From Symbiodinium natans (lineage: Eukaryota > Sar > Dinophyceae > Suessiales > Symbiodiniaceae), in assembly GCA_905221605.1 (NCBI GenBank), contig CAJNDS010000244.1:64001-128000 (forward strand): a stretch of DNA of 64,000 nucleotides, read 5' to 3'. This document shows, one piece after another, positions 33,514 through 45,226 of the stretch. The stretch's first letter is position 1; every line of letters starts with the position of its first letter. The translations under genes and the position numbers were made by a program. A model generated the notes under the pieces. That model was not told the DNA's origin and made no database searches. It was given only the letters and a program-made list of their open reading frames with translations.

Positions 33514-36500
33514 ATGCGCCGTGCTTGCTTCCTCGTGATGGCAGCCGTGGTCGTAGTTGTGCTGCTGGCCACCTTGGGCCTAGCCTTCCTAGGTGGGTAT
33601 TTCCAAACATAGGATACCCCTTATATACTCGCCAAATAGATTGTAGTCCCCTTTAACTACAGTTTTTTAAGGTGCCCCCAAAATAGGTACCCTCATTTGG
33701 CGAAAACCCCCCCAGGTCTGCTGTGTCTTATGGCATTACCACTGATCCTCTGTGCACGCAGACGCAAGGATGCAGATTCCAAGTTTCTGATCGTCGCAGT
33801 CATGCTGGGAATGGTGATCTTTCTTGTGGGCCTCATATTTCTGTCCACAATATACGTGATCCTCGGCCCTTTGCTTCTAACGGCTGTCCTGGCCTGGGAC
33901 CTTCAATCCTTGGACTTGAAGCGGCCCAGCACGATTTGCCTCACGCTATGCTTCGGCTTGATGTTTACGTGGTGCTGCTGCACCTTGTCCTTCCCCTGGA
34001 TGTTCTGGATATTGCAGGATTACCTAGTGCCAGAGTATGTCATCTTGCTCGGATTCTTTCTTGCACAGATGCTCCTCACGGCAGCTCTGCTGCTGCTGGC
34101 ATACATGGGACCGCCAGGCAGCTTCTATGCAAGCGAGAAAGTTGAGGACATGCACTGGGGCGTCTTCTCCAGGCTCTCCTTGAGACTTTGTGGTCTCGCG
34201 ATTGATTGGCACACTTACACAACTCTCCTGTTCAATCTTCCTTCTGTGCAATTTGTCCCACCCGCCTTGCAAACGTACGTTGACAGATTCATCGTGCGCC
34301 CTTGGGGCCTGCTCAGTGAATTGCGTGATAGTCAAGACACGAACTTAGCTGGACTCTTGGTGATCATGGCCATTCTGCTGCTGGGCATCCCTGCGTTCTT
34401 GATGTTGTCCATGTTCAAGGAGGACACCTTCAAGGCAGCGCGCAAGATGCGAGGCACATCATTCCTTGTCCCTGTACTCAGCATGGTCCCCCCACCTGGG
34501 GACGCAGTGGATGCTGTAGAAGAAGTGTGCGGCGTCATGCTCCTGCCCTGCTTAAGTTGCTTCCTCAGGATTCTCGCTTGCAAGGGTGATGACTGCAGGG
34601 TGGGCTTGTCCCGTGAAGCCGGCAGCTTCTTGGCCAGTGCGCTGCTCGCCTCCTACCTGCCCTTTGTCTATGCCGGGGGCGTGTGGATCCGATTGACAGA
34701 TCCGCACCATTCCAGACACCGTTCAGGTAGCAAACTGGTAAAGGCTGCGGGGCATCTGCTGTTGGAGAGGCCTCTGAAGGTGCTTGTGGTTGGAGTGATG
34801 ATTGCTTGGCCATCAGAATTCCCTGATGTAGCCTGGACTGCTATTGCACTCGCAGCTTCCACCGGACTGGCCTTGAGCAGTCGGTATATTGGTGCCAGCA
34901 ACCATCGGGGCTTTAACCACCTTCACGAGTTTGTTTGCTGGTCGATGTGCCTCAACACTGCCATTGGCTTTGTTGTCACATGCTTGCATGATGCGAAAGT
35001 TCTTGAGGTCTCTATTCTGCCAGCTGTGGCTTGGCTCATTCTGCAAATGATTCTCTGGCAGTGCTTCTACGGTTCCCTTGCAGATCAGGGAGTGGTAGCC
35101 GGCATCTTTGTAGCGAAGAGAAATCAGGCTGCACTGCGGCGATGTGTCCGTTCCTGTGCGTTCTTCACATCTCTGGGACTTCTGCTTCTCTGCACGTTTA
35201 CGAACGTCCTGGTCGACAGCCTTGGTGTCCACCTCGAGGAAACCTTCAACTACAGCTCGAACTTTAGCATTTACATGGAGGACTGCTCCCTCATCATTGT
35301 GCCGTGCAATCAAGTCCCAATTGGGGAACAGAAGGCTAGGTGCAAGTCCGGGGAGGCGGGTGGGATCATCAGACTGTGGACGGGCGTACAGGACCCTTTC
35401 CCCCAAGAAAATCGTATTCGATTCCACGCAGACAACATGCTGGGCAGTATGAACCATCCGGTGCCATCCAAGGATGCTCTCAATTACAAGACATGCGAGA
35501 TCCTTATGTGGACCGAACCAGGGGACAGCCTCGAGATTTTCAGCGCAGGCTCTAGCACGATATACATCAACACCTCTCTGAGTGCACTTACTATCCGTCA
35601 TCTCAGGAAGCTCGACGGTGGTGCCAATGCCAACACTGTTAATGCTTCCGGGAATGCTTCCGGGTGCCCGACCCTGCATTCATCTGTCACAGTGACTGGC
35701 GTGCAAAACTTGTATTTCTGGTCTGAATGCCCGAGCAACTTCTGGGCTGTGCTTGAGAAGAGCTCAAGCCCACATAGCTTACTCAACTTGACGGTCAACA
35801 TCAGCCACGCTGAGCGCAGCAACGTGGACATCAGGTTTACGGGCGCGCAGGCTGGCAGCATTGTGGACTGCCTGGATCTTGAGAACTTCACCTGCCTCGA
35901 CACAGAACTGGCACCAGACCCTGCTTCCCCTGTTACTTGTGGCAGCAGCAGCAGCAACCCAGACCTTGTCATGCTGACTGATTTGAAGAATGCACACCTT
36001 GCAGTTGGAGAAGACCAGGAGCAGAGGCTTCTGAAGATCCCTGGCAACCTGCGCAACCGCACGCGCACGGAAATGCTGAAGGCCCTCACCAGGAAGACCT
36101 TCACTGTCTTCAAGCGGGGATCGCTCGAAGAAACAGCCTTTCTGCAGCCGACAGCTTGCCCAACATTCGTGCATCTGCCTTGGCAGACCCTGAAAGGGAT
36201 GAAGCCCTGGTGGATCGTGGCCTCGTCCAGTGGATTGTTCCCAAGTCGGCCATCTTTCGTTGAATTGGAGTACGAGGGCTGTGCCGAGCCGCGTGGCCCA
36301 GCGGAGCTTCTGGCAGAGACACTTCCACACGTTGCCCTCGTCCCTTCCGCAGGCAGCGGGGAGCTCTATGAGACAACATGGGTGCTCTTTACGACTACGG
36401 GAGGGTATGACGACATCCCTTTAAGCGAAAACGCTTGGGCAGTTCTTGCTATTACACTGTGCGTTCTGGTTGCGCTCTGCGTTGGTCTTGCTGGTGGATT

Positions 36501-39500
36501 CGCTGCCATACTTGGAATGCGCTACTTGGGTGACCGCATAGTGCCCGCAGCATCGCAGCAAAGCATCCGCTCCCCATGGCAAGCCTTTCGCGTACTACAA
36601 CATCTCCCGTGTTTTTGGAGCTGCCTTTCTTCCGGTGTGGCCTCTGGCGTGGCTGGTGCTGAGAATGTCATGTCCGAGCTCTTGTCCATGCCGCAGGTCC
36701 TGTTGCGATCCCGGCAAGAAGCGGAAGACCTCGTTTCCGCAACGACCATTTGGGACATGCTGGATTCCAGTAGACGAATCTCCCAAAACAGCCAGACAAA
36801 CCCAGCAAGCCCTGAGTATGACAGATTGTGGCTTGAGTTTCTTGAGATCGTCAGCCAACATAGACAGCGGCGGCAGAGTTTCGCCGATGTGGCTTTGAAT
36901 CTGCACCGGAAGCAGAAGGTGATGAGAAGGTTTCAAAAGTTCCGGAACACAGTGCAGAAAGTGAATCTGAAGCAGCTCAAACGAGGTGCTTCCATGAATC
37001 TGCAGGCTCTCAGACAAGGTCGGGACAAGCTGCACGTTATCCAACGTCTCGAAGCACTTTCACCAAAATCAAGAAGTTTCGAGCGGCTGCCTCTTCGGCC
37101 GGACGAGCCGGAGCCCATTGAGCCCAATTACGGCATTAAAGATCTTGATGAGCTTGTGTCCGAACTGAAGCAAGATAAGCGCAAAGGGCAGGAAGCAGTG
37201 GCCGATGTGGCAGCCAACATCAGGGACATCTTACCTCGCGCGCGTTGGGCCGCCACAAGGCGATTGAAGGAACTTGCCCAACTTGCCCAACTTGCCCAAC
37301 CCACCGCGCAGGACCAAGCCGATACCCTTGGCGACTTGAAAATTCAGCCTGACTTGCTGAAAGAGTCGCTGGAAATGGTTCTGCCCGACCTGTTCAGTGC
37401 AGTCACTGATGATGCCCCTAACGTTGGAGAGAACGCAGCCCTTGCACTGCACGCTGCCCACATGGCACACATCTGCTCCGACGGGTTGAAAGTTGCAAGT
37501 GCTGTGTCACAGGCTGCAGTGCGCAATGTGCTCCTTACCAGTACGAGCCGTACGAGCTGTGCAGATAGTACAGACGCGGATGACAACATCACGAGCCTCA
37601 TCAATGCCATGAGTGACCTCAAAGTTTCTGAGAGCAGAAGCATGGTCTATACCATTCCTGCTTTGATGCAGATTGCAATCCTGGGAGCAAAAGACCGCAC
37701 GCCCATCAGCGATCTTGCCGTCAGTACATTAAAGAAGTTCTGCGAGTCAGAATCTCAGAAGGAGAAAGACCAATGTGATGTCGCAAGAGCGAGGTATGCG
37801 TTCAGCCATTCTGTGTCTCTCAGCAGCGCCGCTATGCAGCTGCCAGCGATGAATACTTCAGAGCCGAAAAGCTCCAGTCACGGACCGTCCGTGCGGTCAC
37901 AGATGCTGTCGCAGCCCAAGGCCATGAAGAACGTTTGCTGTCGCCGGTGCAGGACACGCACAAAATCAGCGGAGGAGAGGGTCTACCGCCAGCAGCTGAC
38001 CCATCATGAGGCCAGTCGCCTGGTAGATGCGATTTCCCGCTACCAGCAGATCACACGACCACAGGTGACAGATCTCTTCGACATGACGGGCACGGAGACG
38101 AAGAGGGCCTTCCGTGCCTTCGGCATCAACGTGAAAAGCCCCGAGGACTTTGAGCATCCCGAGGATTTACAGGAAGGTGTGACGCTTGTCCTGGAGTCCT
38201 ACCAAAAGCCTCGGCATGTCAATCTCTTCGCCATTCAAATACTTGCACAAAGAGCAGAGGCTTTGCAGACAATTATCAAGAATGGTCCACCCCCAGCTTC
38301 ATCGGATCGGAAGGTGAGACTCCGCTTGCCACATGTGGTCCCAGTTTTCCGACCTGGATGGCTCCAAACGGACCTCTTGTCAGGATTATTTCACGCCTTC
38401 ATTTGCGTGTTCTTCTCCTTCTGGCCCTGTGGTATCGCTTTGGGCTTGGCCCTGGCTGCGGAGCCCTATGGACATTGGGCACCTCGGGAGAGACTGTCGA
38501 GCCTGTATGTCTTTGACAGAGTGAACCTACTACCCTGGCGACTTATCACCATGGAGCCGCCTTTCTGGTACCTTGTTCCTTTCTGCATGGCTGTCTTTGC
38601 AGTGCTCTGCCTGAGCAGCCTCTGGGCCCACTGGTCTTCCTCTATTCCCAGCACATTCATGTACCTTGCAGCAGATGCCTTGAATCGCAAGACCGTGTTG
38701 CAGAAGCGGCAGGTCCTTGCGGACGGTGCTTTGAACCAGAACTCCAAGCATAGCAGCATAGCGCTAGACGCCTCTACAGGCACTAGCTGCTGGTCTTGCG
38801 TGTCATTCCTTTACCAGCTTTGTAACAGTGCAGTGATCGGCGTTCATGAACTTTGTCACGTATACCCCTGGATCTGTTGCGCCTTCATGGCCGCCGCAGC
38901 TTCCGCGTACGGAGCACTAGTCCTGATTTGGCTTGCAGTGGGCTTGTTGGTTGACAGCGCCCGCGTCGTGCCGCTGGTCACGTCACTTGTAAGTTTCGGG
39001 GCTCTGGTGGGACGGCGAGCAAGCGCCTGGTTCAGCTTCAAAGCAAAGGTGCGAGCAGAGCTTCAGGAGCTTGCTGACAACTTCTTGTTTCGCCTCGTTG
39101 GGGCGGGTGTGGCTTCGCTGACGCTCCCATCGGAAGCATCGCAGACAAGCTACGAGCGGCTGAGAGCTGGCAACGGCAATGACTCCGACTTGTTTGATGT
39201 CCTTGCTCGACAGCAGGGCGAGAGTGAGAAGGTCGTCAGTGTATTGCGGGCACGCCTCATCTACAGACTTTTGCTCTCGAAGGCACGCATCGATGCAGTG
39301 CTGAAGGACGTCGACGTGGAGTTCGTGATGAACATCGACGGATTCTTGAAGTTTCAGAAGGCAATCCGAGCCAATGTAATCCAATGCATGTTAAACCACT
39401 TGGGCTTGGACAACGCCTCGGGCTTTCGATTCTTGAGGCGAGTCTCCGTCTTTGCCTTCTTGCTCTTTACTGCGCTCTTGGTCGTGCTCTGGGCATTTCC

Positions 39501-39849
39501 GATAACGTCTTCTGGGGATGATCCTTTCGCGGTGATTTTTTCGGGCTTGATGCCTGCAGCACTGGGATTCGTCCTCAGTGGCACCTTGCCGTCGAGGCCA
39601 GAGAACCAAGATCTAGTCCAGAAACTGCAGGACTGGCTCACGGAGTGGCAGGTGCGGGCAGTGGACTTTGTGAGCCATTCACAAGTTGCGGCGAAGAATG
39701 CTGCTTTGGAACAATGCCCGGACAACCCCTTATTCCACAAAGTGAAGGCCTGGTTGCAGCGCCTGGACCTCTTCACTATTGGTGGCCTGGTTGAATCAGC
39801 TAGACTCTGGACCTCTTCACATCTGTTCACCATATCGCAGATTGCCTGA
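33514..39849 (+). CDS. Giant polytopic membrane protein, about 2070 aa, two exons
   Basis: Exon 1 (33514-33592) starts with MRRACFLVMAAVVVVV, a signal-anchor-like stretch. The 123-nt intron joins it to exon 2 (33716-39849) through a shared GGT codon, giving 2070 residues. Exon 2 alone has no upstream ATG; the next in-frame ATG is at 33730, the alternative start. Hydrophobic segments cluster at about residues 50-170, 237-260, 328-350 and 379-530. A domain at about 530-930, with many Asn-X-Ser/Thr sites (NYSS, NASG, NLTV, NFTC) and several Cys, should be lumenal or extracellular. A membrane segment follows at about 932-960, then some 600 mostly helical, charged residues, probably cytosolic. Further membrane segments lie at about 1574-1610, 1643-1668, 1742-1795 and 1937-1985. 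I do not recognise the family; it has no visible ATP-binding or channel signature. It lies directly upstream of the helical-repeat exons on the same strand and might be spliced to them. Confidence 0.8.
33593..33715 (+). other. 123-nt GT-AG intron with AGG at both borders
   Basis: The donor is CTAG|GTGGGT and the acceptor is CCCCAG|GTCTGC; AGG is present across both junctions. Removing it keeps the frame (phase 1, codon G|GT). Inside are an inverted pair TCGCCAAAT/ATTTGGCGA (about 33627-33635 and 33695-33703), a smaller pair TGTAGT/ACTACA, and two reverse-strand blocks GGGTACCT and GGGGGCACCTT. Matching border words and internal inverted repeats recall introner elements described in dinoflagellates; that origin is inference. 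Confidence 0.7.
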
Positions 39850-40043
39850 CAGTGAGAAGTCGAACAAACCAATAGCAGCACCTGGGTAGCACACGAACCT
39901 GTGCAGACTTGCTGACAACTCCTAGACTGGTGAGAGGCTACGACGCAGGGCTGAGCCAGTAGGTCCCTGCTTCAGCGTGCAGCCTCTGGTGGAAGACCAA
40001 GTTACCAAAAAAAAATCCCTAAAGCGCATTGGTATGTCATTAA
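39850..40043. other. Gap between membrane protein and helical-repeat exons
   Basis: It follows the TGA of the membrane-protein ORF and contains an A9 run near 40007-40015. It is either a 3' UTR plus a short intergenic gap or, if the two ORFs belong to one gene, part of an intron. No other feature is seen. Confidence 0.4.
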
Positions 40044-41519
40044 ATGCAGGGTTGGATCTCCTATAATCTGCTTGTGCTCTCTTTTGGCCAAGGCTGCATG
40101 CTGGAAGAGCTCGGGGATTCGAAATCTTTCATCGACATCACTTTACATCCTGCGCTGTTATTGTCGAAGCTCTCCAAGTGGGAAGCCCAGGACCTTGTCC
40201 CAGCCTCCCTGTTGGATTCCTTGTGGTGCACCTTCGTCGACCAGGGCTTGGAGCTCCTGAACACCACACTGAAGACTCCCTTGCCTGAAAGAGTCGAAGA
40301 GGAACTGAAAAACTTCCGGCATTCGAAGCACTTTATCCTGCTGCTGAAGGATGCAGCCGATGCCAGCGGCAGCCTTTCGAACATTGATGGCCAGATCATG
40401 CAGTTGCTTTGCAGACTGTTGAGAGGCTTGATCATTGGTCTTGCCGAGGATGTTTTGCAAGACCTTTGGGATCGATTGCTGGTTTCTGTGTGTTTCGTCG
40501 GCACCAACTGTGGAGCGTCGCCGGAACTGCTTGCCAGATGCCGCAATCTGGACATGGCCTCTGCCAAGAGATGCCTTCAGATGGGCCTAGTGCGTGTGGA
40601 GAAAGATCTGGCGATTGCAGGAGCGTCCGGCTTGAGGTCCGTCGTCGAACAGCTGGCTTTGCAGGTCTTCACCTGCACGCTACAGTCCATGCTCCAAGAG
40701 CTGGTGGTCCATCCACAAGCAGCCACTGCTTTGGAATATCTCCTCGAGCTCCTAGACGAGGTGGAAACCTTCTCAGACCTACTGGACATCCTAAGAGACC
40801 CTAAGAAATGGATGCGTCTTGCTACTGCCGGTGGAGATATGGGCATCCACCTCATCGTCATGGGCCAGAAGCAGTTCTTGGAGCAAGCAGTCGGGAGAAG
40901 CCTTAACGAAGAGCAGGTCACGCTTCTTTGCAAGAGTTGCGGGACCTTCTTTGCTCAAGGCGTCGCCAAAGGCGGATTGCCTTGGATGATGGAGACGCTG
41001 AAGAATCCAGAGCCCTTAGCCCTGCACTTGCTGGACTTGGAGCTGGACCAGCTGATGGTTTTGGAGCCTATTTGGGATTTTGCGCAAAAGAAATGCCTGG
41101 CAAACTTCCCTTGGGCAAGGGACTTGCTTCAGGCGCCTCTGGAAAATCTTGGGCTGCAGGAGCTGCTAATGGGTGTACAGGAGGTCAGGAACCTTCGCCC
41201 ACCCGGCCAGGCACTCACGGATCTTGGCCTTGTCCTCGTCAAGGGTGCGTTGCTTCAAGCATTCCCGCAGCTCAAGCCGAAGCTCAAGCCGGTACTGCAC
41301 TGTGTGACATTACAGAGCATCCAGGGGCTGAGGATTCAACCCATGACCTTCACATCACTTCAGGAGCGCCTGGAGGAGCTTGCAGAGGGGCTCGTCAGTG
41401 ACTTCGGCGAGGTGATCGTGGACCTGGCAATGCGGAACGTGCCGGTCGGTGCCCGAGTTGCCCGGGTTTGGCAAGTCTTCAAGTGCTGCTTTCGTCTTAT
41501 AGGGTTAAGGTGGATGTAA
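40044..41519 (+). CDS. Helical-repeat ORF 1 (491 codons)
   Basis: The largest ORF of the helical-repeat region opens at an ATG (40044), preceded by sequence that could also be a splice acceptor (AAATGCAG|G). It is Leu-rich, without membrane segments or Cys clusters, and looks all-helical. It shows both recurring motifs of the downstream exons: LRDPKKWMRL (about 40792) and LKNPEPLALHLL (about 41004) of the LxxPxxW type, and VLEPIWDFA (about 41060) of the LEPhW type. The last dozen codons (after VWQ) may be intronic read-through. No known domain is recognised. It could be the first coding exon of a giant repeat protein or an internal exon of a gene that begins with the upstream membrane protein. 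Confidence 0.6.
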   Translation: MQGWISYNLLVLSFGQGCMLEELGDSKSFIDITLHPALLLSKLSKWEAQDLVPASLLDSLWCTFVDQGLELLNTTLKTPLPERVEEELKNFRHSKHFILLLKDAADASGSLSNIDGQIMQLLCRLLRGLIIGLAEDVLQDLWDRLLVSVCFVGTNCGASPELLARCRNLDMASAKRCLQMGLVRVEKDLAIAGASGLRSVVEQLALQVFTCTLQSMLQELVVHPQAATALEYLLELLDEVETFSDLLDILRDPKKWMRLATAGGDMGIHLIVMGQKQFLEQAVGRSLNEEQVTLLCKSCGTFFAQGVAKGGLPWMMETLKNPEPLALHLLDLELDQLMVLEPIWDFAQKKCLANFPWARDLLQAPLENLGLQELLMGVQEVRNLRPPGQALTDLGLVLVKGALLQAFPQLKPKLKPVLHCVTLQSIQGLRIQPMTFTSLQERLEELAEGLVSDFGEVIVDLAMRNVPVGARVARVWQVFKCCFRLIGLRWM

Positions 41520-41529
41520 CACGTCCCCT

Positions 41530-41640
41530 AAGTGAGGATCAGATGGCCATTGGCGCCATGAAGTTTAGCCGCGAGCAAGTGCGTTCCTTCGCGAAGCTTT
41601 TCCTCGAGCAGAACGCCAAGGCCACCAAGGCCAGGGGGGA
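41530..41640 (+). CDS. Helical-repeat exon 2
   Basis: A short segment reads SREQVRSFAKLFLEQNAKATKA in the frame that closes at 41665. The part QVRSFAK matches EQLRSLAKDAWKATF of the well-bounded exon at 45338-45422, which supports it as a real exon of the same module. Its borders are not certain. Confidence 0.45.
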
Positions 41641-41741
41641 AACTCTGGGGCATCAAGAGCCATAATGAAAGGCCAGGATTGTGGCTTCACCTCGCTTACA
41701 GTCTCATAGTGCATGTTGTTGAGTAGATTGTACTTTGTTTT

Positions 41742-41910
41742 GTGCCTCCGCTCGGCAAGGCCTATGGCTCTCCATGGGCAGCTGCCGAGGCCTTCATGAA
41801 GGCGTTGTCACAACCCCACAGATTTCTGGACCTGATCCTGCAGCCGCTGCTTCAAAAGAAACTCCCAGAAGAGCTGGAGCCGGAAGCTCAGTCGTTTTGC
41901 TGGGGATGTT
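41742..41910 (+). CDS. Helical-repeat exon 3
   Basis: The sequence AAAEAFMKALSQPHRFLDLI continues into LQPLLQKKLPEELEPEA. It carries motif B (LSQPHRFLDLIL) and motif A (ILQPLL). The order AF-x-x-ALS-x-P is the same as across the splice junction at 45422/45471, showing homology between modules. A G-run (about 41938-41957) follows, inside the presumed intron. Confidence 0.5.
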
Positions 41911-41970
41911 GTTGCAAACAGAATCCTGGAAACTCGGGCGGGGGGCGGGGGGGGGGTGATGTCATGTCAG

Positions 41971-42640
41971 GGAGTTGCTCCAAGATGTGTGGAAGAAGGC
42001 AATGAGCGCCATTCGAAAGATTGTGCCGGAAGATGGGTGCATTGCCGAGCTTCTCAAGGAGTTGCCTGAGGTGGAGTTGAGCATCGACCGCACGCAGTGT
42101 CTTCAGCAGGTCTTTGGCAGCATACGGGATATTCAGCAGCAGATGATGGCTGGCAGCATGGATGAGCTCTGCTTTCTGATCTTTAAGAGCGGCCTTGTGA
42201 GCCTCTGCGACGCCAAAAGTTCCAAGATACAGGATTTCCTGGGTTACAAGCTGGACAGGGGGGTGGCTAAATCAATCCTCATGAGCCTCACCCTGCCTGA
42301 GTTGAAGCAGCTGGTCTACCAGCTGGTGCAGGTGAAGGACAGACTCACACAAGCACTGACGCAGTTTGCCGTGTCGAACCTGGAGCTTGCCCTCACGCAG
42401 CTTGTCGCACATCATCTGGACGATATCCTCCCCAAAGAAGTCCAAAGACATTTCGAGCAGAGATTGGAGGTGGAGCATGTGATCGCAGTGGCAAAGATGC
42501 TCCGATCACAGAAGTTCGTCGAATGGACGAAGCCGGAGGAGATACTGGTGAGCGTGAAGAAGCTCCTCCAGGATCCCACAACCTTGCTGCTGAGGGTCCT
42601 TCAGGGTCCCATTCCGAAGGAGCTGCCCGGGCCTCAGTGG
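41971..42640 (+). CDS. Helical-repeat exon 4
   Basis: It starts after a good acceptor (CATGTCAG|G) and reads ELLQDVWKKAMSAIRKI onward for about 215 residues to LQGPIPKELP. Leu/Val-rich amphipathic helices include FLIFKSGLVSLCDA, YQLVQVKDRLTQAL and VEHVIAVAKMLRS. It ends with KKLLQDPTTLLLRVLQGP (motif B). After about 42640 the frame probably ends in a short intron, because the next exon continues in another frame. Confidence 0.6.
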
Positions 42641-42654
42641 ATCTCAGCGGATCG

Positions 42655-43440
42655 CAGCGGCGGCTTATGTAGAGCTTCGAATCTTCGAGTGGCTTAGACT
42701 CCGTAAGCTTAGGAAGGAGCTGTGCGAGCCCCTTCTGAATCTTGCGAAGGGCGAGCTCAAGAACTTCATGCACAGTGTTACTGGTGCTGCGGGTGTCAAG
42801 TCGGCCGACCAAACCTCGCAGTCATTGGCCGACAAGATTATGAGCAATTTAGAGGACATCACAATTGAGGAGCTACAAGACGTTTTTCGGAAGACCATCC
42901 GGCCGGGTAAGAAGAGAGAATACCTCCCATTCGTGTTTCTGAAGGCGGTCCTGCTTCATGCGGCGGAGGAGATAAGTGACCTGCTGCACCTTGAGGAGCG
43001 ATTGCCCGAGTTCGATTTTGAGTCGGTCATCATGCCTCTTACTATGGCCGAGATGAAGAGGCTCCTACAACAGAATGACTGGGACGTTGTAGTAGAGACT
43101 CTCAAGGAGTTTGCGCGCAAGAACACCGAGCTTGTCCTCGCGATGGCCATCACAAAGGCCTTGGAAGAATCGAGCCTCGTCCTCCCGGAAGAGGTCCGCC
43201 CCTATCTGGACGCAAAATGCATCATAGCCAGCGCCAGGGCCCTGAAATCACACTTGAAGTTGACAAATCCCGCCGCTATGGTGGACAAGTTGAAGGACCT
43301 GCTTCAAGACCCTTGGGCTATGGTGCTGCAACTTCTCAAAGACCTCACCGAGGAGCAGGCGTCGCCACCTCAGCTGAAGCCCAGCCCGGAAAGGGTTGGA
43401 GGAGGAGGTGGGCAGCCTGAAAAAAACTCCGCAACACATG
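42655..43440 (+). CDS. Helical-repeat exon 5
   Basis: Although the first ATG in this frame is at 42768, the frame reads back in good protein sequence: ELRIFEWLRLRKLRKELCEP from about 42669, with motif A (LCEPLL). It then aligns with exon 4: EYLPFVFLKAVLLHAAEEIS, LTMAEMKRLLQQNDWDVV, KCIIASARALKSH and KDLLQDPWAMVLQLL (motif B). The same motif order as exon 4 makes these two consecutive, diverged repeats of one module of about 190-230 residues. The C-terminal Pro/Gly-rich 25 residues to the TAG at 43443 may be intron. Confidence 0.6.
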
Positions 43441-43549
43441 AATAGACTGGGGACACTATACACATTATATGTGTGTGTGACTACGTTGGACACGTCTTTG
43501 TGGCTTCCACCTGTCCGCACCAGCACGCACGAGGGGTTTTGATATCAGG

Positions 43550-44135
43550 CATCATGGTGCCATCTGGCTGAGGTCCTTGCTGGAGCCCTTGTGGATGGCA
43601 GCGGTGAAATGGCTCTTTGCATTGCTGGACGGCCAGATCGGCGTCCGCGAAGCGATGAAGAAACTTGGTGAGAAGAACTTCTTCCACTGTGTCCCCTCGC
43701 TCCTGCAACAGCTGAAGCAAGCAGTGATCACAAAGGGAACTCAATGCCTCCAATCTTGGGAGGAACTTGTGCTGCTCATGCTAAGAGTCTCGCTTCTGAG
43801 TCTCGAGGATGTTTTTGAAGAACGTCTTGGCCGAAAAGGGCGTGTTTGTGTTCATTGCATGCTGCAGCAAACAACTGCAGCCGACTTGAAAAAGGTGTGT
43901 GCCGACTTCTACCAGGAACCAGAAGCAACGCTGGAGCGTTTCACAAGCCACCTTGACATTGATGTAGCAATCATGCTTGCGGTTGCCACGTGCCCCCAAC
44001 TGGGCCAACTCGATGATGCCGGCTACGATGTGGCGGGCATTGCCAAGCTCCTGGTCAGCTGTTCTGACTCTTTCGAGCTGTCTCGCTTGCCGTCAATGCT
44101 CTCCGACTTGCTCCAAGGTCCCAGTTGGGGGATAA
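43550..44135 (+). CDS. Helical-repeat exon 6
   Basis: The frame reads IWLRSLLEPLWMAAVKWLF from about 43562, the clearest copy of motif A. It is followed by module-like helices (SWEELVLLMLRVSLLSLEDV, DIDVAIMLAVATCPQ) and ends SMLSDLLQGPSWG, matching the module end LLQDP or LLQGP. The 28 codons after that to the TAA at about 44192 are basic and probably intronic. The G-rich run at 44505-44580 lies in the following gap. Confidence 0.55.
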
Positions 44136-44676
44136 AGTCGAGAGAAAGCACATTTGAAAAGATAGGAAGTGATAGGACCAGAACCGCAAGATAACGAGAC
44201 TTCGCCCTGCTCCTCTTGAAAAGGTGATCCTGAAGGGTCCTGGGCGCTGTTGCTGAGGCTGCTCAGAAAGGTGGAAGCTGATCAGCTGCTCCTCCGCCTG
44301 TATTTGGACTTCCGTTTGGACTTCCAACTTCCATATGAGCTTCCTTTTCATCTTTTCGCTCCATGCCCCTCCGTGACCCCCTGTGTGCCGCCATTCTCGT
44401 TGCTGTCATGTGTGTTTGTGCGCGTGCGTTCCAGTACTTCTCGGAAAGTCGAACCCTTATCTATGATGCAATTTTAACGCTACGCAACCCACCTCGGCCT
44501 GGTCCAGTGAGGGGGCGGTGGTGCGGGGTCGGGGGGCAGTGGGGGAAGGGGGGTGGGGAGGGGCGGGGGGGGGGTGGGGTGCCTGTTCTGACAGCTCTAG
44601 AAACCTACGGTTCAAGGCCTCGGCGGATTTTATGCCTTGTGCATGACAGTCTTGCTGTCCAATTGACCCATTTCGT

Positions 44677-45089
44677 GTGAGGTCGCCGTTGGAGGGTATT
44701 TGGGCCAAGGCGCGCGACAAGGTCTTGATCCTGTGGAGCTCTTGGAGCTCTGCAGTGGAGGCGAAGCTGGAGGCAGGAGTCGTCCAGGTGCTGAAGGAGA
44801 CCACGCTGAAGGACGTGCACCTGCACTTGAAAGTTGCAGCAGAGCAATATACAAGCTACGACGCTGTAATCCTGAAGGCCGTCCTCTTGTACCTGCAAGC
44901 CGGCGTGAAGCCAAAGCTCCAAGCAATGCTTGAAGACAGGCCAGGGCTAGAGAATTTCTTTCGCGAGAAACTCCGCGCCTTCGACGCAGTCGAGATCACG
45001 GATCTCCACGCGGCCATCCGCGCGGTCAGGAGTTTTGATTGGACGAGCTTTGCTTGCAAGAGCAAGCTGATTTTGGCTCGTTTTCAGGT
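44677..45089 (+). CDS. Helical-repeat exon 7
   Basis: The exon reads IWAKARDKVLILWSSW onward to KSKLILARFQ, where a GT donor (TTTTCAG|GTTTCA) gives a natural end. TSYDAVILKAVLLYLQAGVK and VEITDLHAAIRAVRSFDW match the corresponding helices of exons 4 and 5. Coding in this frame stops eight bases after the proposed donor (TAA), in line with an intron. Confidence 0.55.
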
Positions 45090-45160
45090 TTCATAATGTT
45101 TCAAAAACCGCTCGCTCACAACAGGGAACAAAGCATGTGCACATACGCTGTCTTGGACAG

Positions 45161-45226
45161 GGCTTTCCCGAAAGACCTCACCAACCCCGCGGAGTGGCTG
45201 CCCAAGCTGCTGAATCCTGGAAGCTG
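45161..45226 (+). CDS. Helical-repeat exon 8 (short, LTNPAEWLPKLL)
   Basis: After an acceptor (TTGGACAG|G) the frame reads AFPKDLTNPAEWLPKLLNPG, a clean copy of motif B. It is only about 21 residues long. The downstream border falls at GGAAG|CTGAG, which is not a standard GT donor; dinoflagellate introns tolerate unusual donors, so this is plausible but unproven. Confidence 0.45.

Noticed and set aside
34813-36330. Long antisense ORFs opposite the membrane-protein gene (288, 183 and 171 codons)
   Set aside because: Shadows of a strongly coding + strand frame; no independent protein features.
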